In this document: positions 1-5,587 of the stretch, in pieces
Layout: every line of letters begins with the position of its first letter
Position numbering within the stretch: the first letter of the stretch is position 1
Source: Clostridioides sp.
GTDB lineage: Bacteria; Bacillota; Clostridia; Peptostreptococcales; Peptostreptococcaceae
NCBI GenBank assembly: GCA_031272305.1
Contig: JAISUA010000062.1
Span: forward strand, 1 to 9,689
Direction: 5' to 3'
DNA length: 9,689 nucleotides
Program-made: the position numbers and the translations under genes
Notes under the pieces: model-generated
Told to the model about the DNA's origin: nothing
What the model saw: only the letters and a program-made list of their open reading frames with translations
Databases searched by the model: none

Positions 1-1023
1 GGTATAACAGGAACAAATGGAAAAACAACTACAACAACATTGGTTGGCGAAATATTCAAAAAAGCAAACAAAGAAACTTATGTTACAGGAAATATTGGCA
101 AACCAGTTGTAGATATAATAGAAGATGCTAGTTGTGATTCATATGTAGTCACAGAGCTGAGCAGTTTCCAACTTGAGAGCATCAAAGAATTTAGACCAAA
201 AGTTAGTTCTGTTCTAAATATTACAGAAGATCATCTAAACAGACATAAAACTATGGAAAATTACGCTAACGCTAAAGCTATGATTTTTAAAAATCAAACT
301 GAAGATGATTTCTGTATTCTTAATTATGACAATGAGATGGCTAGAGATTTAGCAAAAGATTGTAGTGCAAAAGTAATCTTATTTTCACGTCTTGAAAAAT
401 TAGATGGAGGAGTATATTTAGACGAAAAGAACAATATAATTATAGATATAGAAGGGGAAAATATTTCATTGATGAATGCTAATGAAATATATCTCCCAGG
501 AAATCATAATCTTGAAAATTGTATGGCTGCTATAGCTATGACTTTTGTTTGTGGAATAAATACTGATGTGATAAAAGAAGTTTTAAAAACTTTTACTGGA
601 GTAGAACATAGACTTGAATTTGTAAGGGAATTAAATGGAGTAAAATATATCAATGACTCTAAAGGAACTAATCCTGATTCAAGTATAAAGGCAGTTGAAT
701 CATACAAAAATCCTATTGTCCTTATAGCAGGAGGATATGATAAAAATTCTAATTTTGATGAATTCATGGAGATTGCTAAAAAGAACGTTAAGGATATAGT
801 GATAATGGGAGCTACTGCAGACAAGATAGAAAAGTCAGCTAAAAATAAAGGAATTAACAGTACTCATATCGTAAAAAATATGAAGGAAGCAGTTAGCTTA
901 TCTCATAAATTAGCTCAAAGTGGAGATATAGTATTACTTTCTCCTGCATGTGCAAGTTGGGATATGTATAAAAGTTTTGAAGTAAGAGGGAAAGACTTCA
1001 AGGAAAATGTAAATAATTTATAA
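1..1023 (+). CDS. murD: UDP-N-acetylmuramoylalanine--D-glutamate ligase, 5'-truncated by the window edge
   Basis: MurD is the cytoplasmic ligase that adds D-glutamate to UDP-MurNAc-L-Ala with ATP. The frame is open from base 1 and encodes 340 residues here. It begins inside the ATP-binding domain, with the P-loop GTNGKT at fragment residues 4-9, so roughly 110 N-terminal residues lie upstream of the window. The TTG at 40-42 lies after the P-loop and is not a real start. Further Mur-ligase signatures are NITEDHLNRH (from 73) followed by the YANAKAMIF segment, GNHNLEN (from 167), GVEHRLE (200-206), NDSKGTN (218-224), IAGGYDKN, and the MurD-typical LSPACASWDM (313-322) with FEVRGKDF after it. 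The C-terminus is complete and the stop is TAA. A 167-bp gap separates it from the SEDS gene, so cotranscription is likely but not certain. Nothing looks broken. Confidence 0.96.
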   Translation, partial: GITGTNGKTTTTTLVGEIFKKANKETYVTGNIGKPVVDIIEDASCDSYVVTELSSFQLESIKEFRPKVSSVLNITEDHLNRHKTMENYANAKAMIFKNQTEDDFCILNYDNEMARDLAKDCSAKVILFSRLEKLDGGVYLDEKNNIIIDIEGENISLMNANEIYLPGNHNLENCMAAIAMTFVCGINTDVIKEVLKTFTGVEHRLEFVRELNGVKYINDSKGTNPDSSIKAVESYKNPIVLIAGGYDKNSNFDEFMEIAKKNVKDIVIMGATADKIEKSAKNKGINSTHIVKNMKEAVSLSHKLAQSGDIVLLSPACASWDMYKSFEVRGKDFKENVNNL

Positions 1024-1077
1024 AAATATAATATCACAATAATTAAATCAGAAAATTAAAAGCAATTTATAATTAAA

Positions 1078-1099
1078 GTTAAATCAAAGTTAAATCAAA
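1078..1099. repeat. two tandem copies of an 11-bp unit
   Basis: GTTAAATCAAA occurs twice head to tail between murD and the SEDS gene. Just downstream, TTAAGTA (1115-1121) and TACTTAA (1126-1132) can form a 7-bp hairpin with a TGTT loop, followed by ATTTT. It could be a weak attenuator, but the stem has only one G:C pair. I see no convincing promoter in this 167-bp gap. Confidence 0.6.
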
Positions 1100-1190
1100 G
1101 AACTGTACAAAACATTAAGTATGTTTACTTAAATTTTGAAGTATTTTCTCGACTTGAAAACGACTAAACACGAATGGAGGTAGTTTTTAA

Positions 1191-2321
1191 GTGGCAAGAG
1201 AAAAATTAAGCAATTCAAAATCAACAGGAAAAATTGAGAAATTTGATTCTGTAATATTTTATATGACTTTATTACTTGTATTTGTTGGAATAGTAATGGT
1301 GTTTAGTGCAAGTTATATACAATCGTCATTCAAATTTAATGATGCATATTATTTCTTGAAAAGAAATTTGGTATATGCAATTTTAGGTTTCATTGCTATG
1401 ATTATAACATCTAAAATTGATTATAGGTTGTGGGATAAGTATGCACTTACAATAGCAATAGTATCTGTAGCATTTTTGCTTTTAGTCCTTACACCACTTG
1501 GAATAAGTGCAAATGGTGCTAGAAGATGGCTTGGCGTTGGTTCGTTTACATTTCAACCGGCAGAGATTGCAAAGTTTGCGTGTATAATACTTACAGCAAA
1601 ATTTATTGAGAAGAGATACAAATATATAAAATCATTTAAAAGAGGAATATTCCCCATTTTGATTATTCCAGGAATATTTTTTGTCCTTATAATTTTACAA
1701 CCGAATATGTCTACAGCAGGGACTCTTATACTTGTAGCATTTATTATGTTATTTGTAGCAGGTATGGATATGAAATTTATATTTACTATGATAGGTCTTG
1801 GAGCTGGACTTTTCGCTGCACTTGTAATTCAAGCACCTTATAGATTAAAAAGGGTAATATCGTTTTTAGATCCATTTCAAGATCCTTTAGGGAATGGTTA
1901 TCAAGTAATTCAAGGATTATATGCACTTGGTTCGGGAGGATTGTTTGGACTTGGTCTGGGTAGAAGTAAACAAAAATATTTCTATATACCAGAACCACAA
2001 AATGATTTTATCTTTGCTATAATAGGAGAAGAGCTTGGTTTAATAGGATGTATAGTAATAATGATGTTATTTGTTATATTGATATATCGTTGCGTGAGGA
2101 TCGCACTTAAGACTAATGATGTATTTGCATCTATGGTAGTGATAGGTATAGGTGCACAAATTGGTTTGCAGGCAATATTCAATGTTGCTGTTGCGACTTC
2201 ATCTATGCCAGCAACAGGAGTTGCACTTCCATTTATAAGCTATGGTGGTACATCGCTCACGATTTTCATGGCAGCAATTGGTATAGTATTAAACATCTCT
2301 AAAAATGTAAAAATTAATTAA
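1191..2321 (+). CDS. ftsW: SEDS-family peptidoglycan glycosyltransferase, FtsW/SpoVE type
   Basis: This is an integral membrane SEDS protein that polymerises lipid II with a partner class B penicillin-binding protein, at the septum (FtsW) or in spore cortex synthesis (SpoVE). It has 376 residues with a short basic cytoplasmic N-terminus and about ten hydrophobic segments. Visible family motifs are NGARRWLGVGSFTFQPAEIAK, GYQVIQGLYALGSGG with GLGLGRSKQKYFYIPEPQNDFIFAIIGEELG, and SYGGTSL near the C-terminus. Asp272 in PQNDFIFA matches the catalytic Asp of SEDS enzymes. The start is GTG at 1191, preceded by TGGAGG at 1175-1180 with a 10-nt spacer. Its place between murD and murG matches spoVE of Bacillus subtilis and the SEDS gene of clostridial dcw clusters. 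Sequence alone does not tell whether it serves division, sporulation or both. The stop lies 14 bp before murG, so the two are translationally close. Confidence 0.93.
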   Translation: MAREKLSNSKSTGKIEKFDSVIFYMTLLLVFVGIVMVFSASYIQSSFKFNDAYYFLKRNLVYAILGFIAMIITSKIDYRLWDKYALTIAIVSVAFLLLVLTPLGISANGARRWLGVGSFTFQPAEIAKFACIILTAKFIEKRYKYIKSFKRGIFPILIIPGIFFVLIILQPNMSTAGTLILVAFIMLFVAGMDMKFIFTMIGLGAGLFAALVIQAPYRLKRVISFLDPFQDPLGNGYQVIQGLYALGSGGLFGLGLGRSKQKYFYIPEPQNDFIFAIIGEELGLIGCIVIMMLFVILIYRCVRIALKTNDVFASMVVIGIGAQIGLQAIFNVAVATSSMPATGVALPFISYGGTSLTIFMAAIGIVLNISKNVKIN

Positions 2322-2335
2322 CAGGAGATGATAAT

Positions 2336-3622
2336 ATGAAGGTAGTATTATCTGGTGGAGGAACTGGAGGACACATTTATCCCGCAGTTGCGATAGCTAA
2401 TAAAATAAAAGATGAATATAAAGATGCAGAAATATTATTTATAGGTACAAAGACTGGTATGGAATCAGAAATAGTTCCAAAGAGTGGATTTGATTTAAAG
2501 ACAGTGACAGTACAAGGTTTTAATAGAAAAAATAAAATCAAAAATATTGATGTAGCTTTTAAATTATGCAAAGGGTTGGAAGAAACAAGAAGAGTACTTA
2601 AAAAATTTAAGCCAGATGTCGTGATAGGCACTGGTGGTTATGTAAGTGGACCAGTGTTATTCAATGCTTCTATAAGAAAAATTCCAACTATTATTCACGA
2701 GCAAAATTCTTTTCCAGGAGTAACAAATAAAATTTTATCTAGAACAGTTACAAAAGTGCTAACTAGTTTTGAAGATTCTCACAAGAGATTTCCAAAAGAT
2801 GTTCAAGCTAAATTGAAATATGTAGGAAATCCTGTTCGAAAAGAAATTATAGATGCAAACAAGGTTATTTCTAGAAAAAAACTTGGAATTCCAAATGACA
2901 AGAAGATGGTTCTGTGTTATGGTGGAAGTGGTGGAGCTAAAAAACTAAATGATGCAATGAAAATTGTAATCAGAAATATGATTAGTGAAGATGTTGCATT
3001 TATATTTGCAACTGGAAAGAGATTTTACGATGAATTTATGGAATCTATGGTAGGCATAAATTTCAAACCTTATCAAACGATAGTTCCATATCTTGATGAT
3101 ATGGCGAATGCACTTGCTGCTTCAGATGTTGTAATAGGAAGTGCAGGAGCAATCACTATAGCAGAACTTACTGTGCTTGGAAAACCATCAATACTTATTC
3201 CAAAAGCATATACTGCTGAAAATCATCAAGAATATAATGCAAGAAGTATAGAAAAAAGAGGTGCAGGAATATGTATTCTCGAAAAAAATCTAAATGCAAA
3301 TAAATTAAATAAAGAATTATTTGATTTGTTAGATGATAAAAATAGACTTCAAGAAATGTCTTATGCAAGTAAAAATATAGGTAAACCAGAATCCATAGAT
3401 TTAATTTTTGATGAAGTAGTAAAAATAGTAAATAAGAAAAATGAATCTAAATTAATCAAAGCAAAGAAAAAAGAAGAAAAGAAATTAAACAAGAACTCTT
3501 CTAAGGTAAACAAAACATCTGATAAAGATAATATGAATATATGTAAGAATGAAAATAAAGAAAAAGAAAATTCTTATTCACAAGGAAGCACAGTGAAGTC
3601 GATAGGAATCAAAAAAAGATAA
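2336..3622 (+). CDS. murG: UDP-GlcNAc:lipid I N-acetylglucosaminyltransferase with Lys-rich C-terminal tail
   Basis: MurG is a membrane-associated GT-B glycosyltransferase that adds GlcNAc to lipid I, giving lipid II on the inner face of the membrane. It has 428 residues. The N-terminal domain carries the glycine-rich loop GGGTGGH (7-13), GTGGYVSGP and HEQNSFPG (from 121). The C-terminal domain carries GGSGGA (196-201), GSAGAITIAEL (from 268) and ENHQE (295-299), where UDP-GlcNAc binds in the family. The start is ATG, with AGGAG at 2323-2327 and an 8-nt spacer, 14 bp after the SEDS gene. Most MurG proteins have about 350-370 residues. Here the folded core seems to end near residue 367, and a further 61 residues, about 18 of them Lys, form a low-complexity hydrophilic tail. 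The tail is in frame and followed directly by a terminator, so it looks native. Its role is unknown; contact with acidic phospholipid is only a guess. Confidence 0.96.
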   Translation: MKVVLSGGGTGGHIYPAVAIANKIKDEYKDAEILFIGTKTGMESEIVPKSGFDLKTVTVQGFNRKNKIKNIDVAFKLCKGLEETRRVLKKFKPDVVIGTGGYVSGPVLFNASIRKIPTIIHEQNSFPGVTNKILSRTVTKVLTSFEDSHKRFPKDVQAKLKYVGNPVRKEIIDANKVISRKKLGIPNDKKMVLCYGGSGGAKKLNDAMKIVIRNMISEDVAFIFATGKRFYDEFMESMVGINFKPYQTIVPYLDDMANALAASDVVIGSAGAITIAELTVLGKPSILIPKAYTAENHQEYNARSIEKRGAGICILEKNLNANKLNKELFDLLDDKNRLQEMSYASKNIGKPESIDLIFDEVVKIVNKKNESKLIKAKKKEEKKLNKNSSKVNKTSDKDNMNICKNENKEKENSYSQGSTVKSIGIKKR

Positions 3623-3630
3623 AAACAAAG

Positions 3631-3699
3631 ATGCTCATTAAATCTATAAAATTGAGATTACAAAATAAATTTCAATTTTGGTTTTAATGAGTATTTTTT
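3631..3699 (+). terminator. Rho-independent terminator after murG
   Basis: ATGCTCATTAAA (3631-3642) pairs with TTTAATGAGTAT (3683-3694) through 12 pairs including one G:U. Inside it AAAATTGA (3648-3655) pairs with TCAATTTT (3672-3679). A run of T follows directly (3694-3699). It starts 8 bases after the murG stop and probably ends the murD-ftsW-murG transcript. Confidence 0.85.
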
Positions 3700-3714
3700 A
3701 TTTGTAAAAATAAT

Positions 3715-3725
3715 TTTGATAAAAT
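3715..3725 (+). promoter_or_regulatory. possible extended -10 promoter for ftsQ
   Basis: TG-A-TAAAAT at 3717-3725 resembles an extended -10 box. It lies just after the murG terminator, where ftsQ would need new transcription. No good -35 is seen at the right distance. If it is used, the ftsQ leader would be about 270 nt. Confidence 0.3.
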
Positions 3726-3796
3726 TGAATTTGTTTGTAGGAGATAGGAACATTGAAGTAGTATTAATAAGTAATGGAAAACTAATATAAGTGTAA

Positions 3797-3953
3797 AAGG
3801 CTTATCCCATTTGAAATAAAATCAAGGTAATAAGTCTTGAAAAAACTGAGATAGAAAATCTTTTATTTTCGTTATCGAAGTTTCCTACTTGGTTCGAAGT
3901 GCGAAAACATCCGTTTTCTATCATATGTACTTCTCATAATAACGAAAATAAAA
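3797..3953 (+). other. structured leader element A upstream of ftsQ
   Basis: First hairpin: AAGGCTTAT (3797-3805) pairs with ATAAGTCTT (3830-3838), nine pairs with one G:U, and inner CC/GG and TTGA/TCAA pairs extend it. Then GATAGAAAA (3850-3858) can pair perfectly with TTTTCTATC (3914-3922), enclosing TTTTCG (3866-3871) with CGAAAA (3902-3907). As an alternative, the 15-base arm at 3861-3875 is the exact reverse complement of 3939-3953. That pairing conflicts with the previous one. TTCTCATAATAA at 3931-3942 is shared with element B before ftsZ. It may be a cis-acting RNA, or a small dispersed repeat that inserted here; sequence cannot decide. Confidence 0.6.
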
Positions 3954-3982
3954 AATTAAATATAAATCCAATATATTAGATA

Positions 3983-3988
3983 AGGAGG
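3983..3988 (+). promoter_or_regulatory. ribosome binding site of ftsQ, unusually distant
   Basis: AGGAGG is a perfect Shine-Dalgarno core but lies 14 nt before the GTG at 4003. No ATG, GTG or TTG lies closer in the ftsQ frame. AATATAT (3970-3976) and ATATATT (3992-3998) could pair and place this core in a 15-nt loop, but the stem is all A:T and weak. Confidence 0.6.
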
Positions 3989-4002
3989 ATGATATATTAA
4001 CA

Positions 4003-4731
4003 GTGCGAAAAAAATTAAATCCACAAAAAAAACTTATTATATTTACCTTAATATTTGCAATTTCTCTTGGAGTAGCTATATGTCTATCAAGTGATTTATT
4101 TGAAATAAAAAATATTGAAATAGATTGTTCTGATAACATAAAAAAATCTAATATTCTAAATACAATTTTAGAATCACAAGGCAAAAATATTTTTATGATA
4201 AGAAAAAAAGATATAAAAGATGAAATTATTAAAAATCCATACATTACAGATGTAAAAATTGATATAAAATTGCCTAACACAATAAAAGTATTGATAGAAG
4301 AAACAAGTGCATATGTTGCATTTGAAAACAACGGAAATTATTGCTACGTTGATAAGGAAGCAAATTTGTTAGAGGAAATAAAAGGTGAAGTTAGAAGCAA
4401 AAAAGACAAGATAGTTAATATTGATTATTTTATTGATGATTATGATAAAATAAAATTCAAGAACGAAAGTATTTCTGATGAATACTATGCTTTTATAGAT
4501 GGAATACAAAAATATGATTTATATACTTATATGCGTCAAGTGGATTTTAAGACAGAGGGAATTATTTCTATGGTTACTACTAAAAATACAAAAGTAGTAT
4601 TTTCAGATTTAGAAAATATAGATTACGATTTGAACAGAGTCTCTAAAGTTATAAAAAGTTTAGATGAAAAAGAAATACAAAACGGAAGCATAGATCTTTC
4701 GTCACAAAAATATACAGTATATAAACCATAG
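4003..4731 (+). CDS. ftsQ: cell division protein FtsQ/DivIB
   Basis: FtsQ/DivIB is a bitopic membrane protein of the divisome that links FtsL and DivIC to the septal synthase complex. The 242 residues show the standard layout. A short basic cytoplasmic N-terminus (1-10) is followed by one membrane segment (about 11-28, LIIFTLIFAISLGVAICL). Next comes a POTRA domain (about 33-103) with FEIKNIEID and NPYITDVKIDIKLPNTIKVLIEE, then the FtsQ domain with YCYVDKEANLLEEI. The GTG start is the only normal start near the ribosome binding site and gives a sensible N-terminus. The gene lies downstream of murG but is separated by a terminator and a long leader, so it probably has its own promoter. The last codons and stop are duplicated 66 bp downstream (see the repeat). 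Identity within this divergent family rests on architecture and context. Confidence 0.88.
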   Translation: MRKKLNPQKKLIIFTLIFAISLGVAICLSSDLFEIKNIEIDCSDNIKKSNILNTILESQGKNIFMIRKKDIKDEIIKNPYITDVKIDIKLPNTIKVLIEETSAYVAFENNGNYCYVDKEANLLEEIKGEVRSKKDKIVNIDYFIDDYDKIKFKNESISDEYYAFIDGIQKYDLYTYMRQVDFKTEGIISMVTTKNTKVVFSDLENIDYDLNRVSKVIKSLDEKEIQNGSIDLSSQKYTVYKP

Positions 4732-4809
4732 AAAAGTTGAAAATGCAACGATACTAAGAAGTTAGTTTGCAGAAACACTACAGTATATAAACCATAGAAA
4801 AATTGAAAA
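4713..4809. repeat. 31-bp direct repeat spanning the ftsQ stop codon
   Basis: Bases 4713-4743, holding the last six sense codons of ftsQ, its TAG stop and 12 bases more, recur at 4779-4809 with one difference (G at 4736, A at 4802). The period is 66 bp. The 35-bp spacer can fold: TGCAA (4744-4748) with TTGCA (4767-4771), and ACTAA (4753-4757) with TTAGT (4762-4766) around a GAAG loop. Confidence 0.9.
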
Positions 4810-4829
4810 ATTCAGTAGAATAATTAAGC

Positions 4830-4976
4830 ATGCTAAACATAGCGTTTGAATTTAAAAAAATAAAAAAAAGAGCTTCAAAAATAAAAAAGAGATTCAAAAT
4901 TAATGAAGCTCAGTTTTGGGACTTAATATTATATGAAAATATACACATAATTGACAAAGAAGCTTGGAGTATTTAA
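4830..4976 (+). CDS. doubtful small ORF, 48 residues, unknown function
   Basis: ATG at 4830 opens 48 codons ending at TAA 4974-4976. The product starts MLNIAFEFKKIKKRASKIKK, with a very basic first half, and continues with an acidic/hydrophobic half containing FWDLILYENIHIIDKEAWSI. The two Trp codons are unusual in such AT-rich DNA and hint at a coding past. Against it, I see no Shine-Dalgarno sequence before the ATG, the frame runs through both arms of the hairpin at 4870-4911, and its end overlaps the degenerate repeats. It may be chance or a decayed gene fragment. I do not recognise a family. Confidence 0.15.
   Translation: MLNIAFEFKKIKKRASKIKKRFKINEAQFWDLILYENIHIIDKEAWSI
4870..4911 (-). 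terminator. hairpin with minus-strand T-run, possibly bidirectional terminator
   Basis: GAGCTTCA (4870-4877) pairs perfectly with TGAAGCTC (4904-4911). The A-run at 4854-4869 reads as a long T-tract on the minus strand right after the stem, the form of an intrinsic terminator for leftward transcription. On the + strand only AGTTTT follows, so termination of ftsQ transcripts would be weaker. No minus-strand gene is visible upstream of it. Confidence 0.5.
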
Positions 4977-5116
4977 TGTTATAAGATGAATATATAGATA
5001 ATTGATAAAGAATCAAAAAAAACATTAAAAAAATTTAATTTTATTATTGTATTATTTTAAGTTATTAAGTAGAATTATAGTTAGAGAAGATGTATGATAT
5101 ATCAGTATTTAATGTT
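4923..5116. repeat. degenerate direct repeats in the ftsQ-ftsZ gap
   Basis: The segment 4923-4961 is roughly repeated at 4973-5012. Both follow the pattern TTAAT(A/G)TTATA, TGAA, TATA, TAATTGA(C/T)AAAGAA, with short indels. AGTATTTAATGTT at 4968-4980 recurs exactly at 5104-5116, followed by a similar (A/C)AAGA(T/G)GA stretch. The copies look old. Confidence 0.55.
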
Positions 5117-5172
5117 CAAGAGGATATTGCATAAATTTTAAATTTAATTTATATTAAAAATATATAGATTAG

Positions 5173-5238
5173 ATTAATTGCTAATACTTAATATTAATTA
5201 CTAATTAATGATTAGCAATTAATATCGAATAAATTTTT
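5173..5238 (+). terminator. long AT hairpin, possible weak terminator
   Basis: ATTAATTGCTAAT (5173-5185) is the exact reverse complement of 5211-5223. The 25-base loop itself contains smaller palindromes. Six T follow at 5233-5238, nine bases after the stem. The T-run is too far for a classical terminator, but it could insulate the ftsZ promoters from upstream transcription. Confidence 0.35.
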
Positions 5239-5312
5239 TGATTATTATATTTAAATTTTTTTAATTGTAATATAAAAAATTTAGATTTAGTATATAAATT
5301 GTTCAGTTTTAT

Positions 5313-5341
5313 TTGCCAATTAGTAAAATTTTATGTATACT
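5313..5341 (+). promoter_or_regulatory. sigma-A-type promoter P1 for ftsZ
   Basis: TTGCCA (5313-5318) and TATACT (5336-5341) each differ by one base from TTGACA and TATAAT, with the ideal 17-bp spacer. Start would be near 5348, giving ftsZ a leader of about 240 nt that contains element B. Confidence 0.5.
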
Positions 5342-5400
5342 ATAAGCTATACGAAATAATTAAAAAAATAAAATCTATAAGAATGAAAAGAACATAAAAA

Positions 5401-5509
5401 GTTTCTCATAATAAGACTTATCATGACTTAAATAAGATCTAATGAGATAAGTCTTGATATTCGAACGTAAATTTTCGTTTTTTCAACGAAAATTTAGTTC
5501 TCATAATAA
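5401..5509 (+). other. structured leader element B upstream of ftsZ
   Basis: AAGACTTATC (5413-5422) pairs perfectly with GATAAGTCTT (5446-5455). A second hairpin follows at once: TAAATTTTCGTT (5468-5479) with AACGAAAATTTA (5485-5496) around a 5-base loop, extended by GAAC (5463-5466) with GTTC (5497-5500). TTCTCATAATAA flanks the element at 5403-5414 and 5498-5509. ATAAGTCTTGA and TTCTCATAATAA are shared exactly with element A. There is no T-run after the second stem, so it is not a classical terminator. Confidence 0.65.
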
Positions 5510-5534
5510 AAAAATATAAAAGTTGATAAAAAAA

Positions 5535-5543
5535 TGGTATAAT
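5535..5543 (+). promoter_or_regulatory. extended -10 promoter P2 for ftsZ
   Basis: TG-G-TATAAT is a perfect extended -10 element. The -35 at the 17-bp distance (TATAAA, 5515-5520) is poor, which extended -10 promoters tolerate. Start near 5550 would give a leader of about 38 nt without element B. Confidence 0.5.
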
Positions 5544-5587
5544 TATATTAACATATCAAATTATTCGCACGATAAGGGGGTTCAATA

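Larger units (their letters stand above)
4732..5587. other. 856-bp AT-rich gap between ftsQ and ftsZ
   Basis: No confident gene lies here on either strand, and I could not recognise any part of FtsA, which often sits at this place in Firmicutes. From left to right it holds the ftsQ-end duplication, a doubtful 48-codon ORF, a hairpin with T-runs on the minus strand, degenerate ~50-bp repeats, a long AT palindrome, a sigma-A-like promoter, structured element B and an extended -10 promoter for ftsZ. Confidence 0.8.

Noticed and set aside
40..42. TTG as the start of murD
   Set aside because: The frame is open to base 1 and encodes the P-loop before this codon, so the gene is simply cut by the window edge.
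1027..1073. TATAAT boxes after murD as promoters of the SEDS gene
   Set aside because: No -35 at proper spacing; such hexamers are common in this base composition.
3861..3953. CRISPR or classical terminator in the ftsQ leader
   Set aside because: No regular repeat-spacer array, and no T-run follows the 15-bp inverted repeat on the + strand.
3921..4331. Minus-strand ORF of 136 codons over ftsQ
   Set aside because: It mirrors ftsQ and the leader, has no family motif or ribosome binding site, and arises from AT-rich codons on the other strand.
4951..4984. TTGACA as part of a promoter in the gap
   Set aside because: No acceptable -10 at 16-18 bp; TATAA lies 23 bp away without supporting context.
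5090..5134. 14-codon ORF MYDISVFNVQEDIA
   Set aside because: Very short, poor ribosome binding site, lies in degenerate repeats.
5523..5543. TTGATA as a -35 for the ftsZ TATAAT
   Set aside because: Only 9 bp separate the boxes; the extended -10 explains the promoter better.
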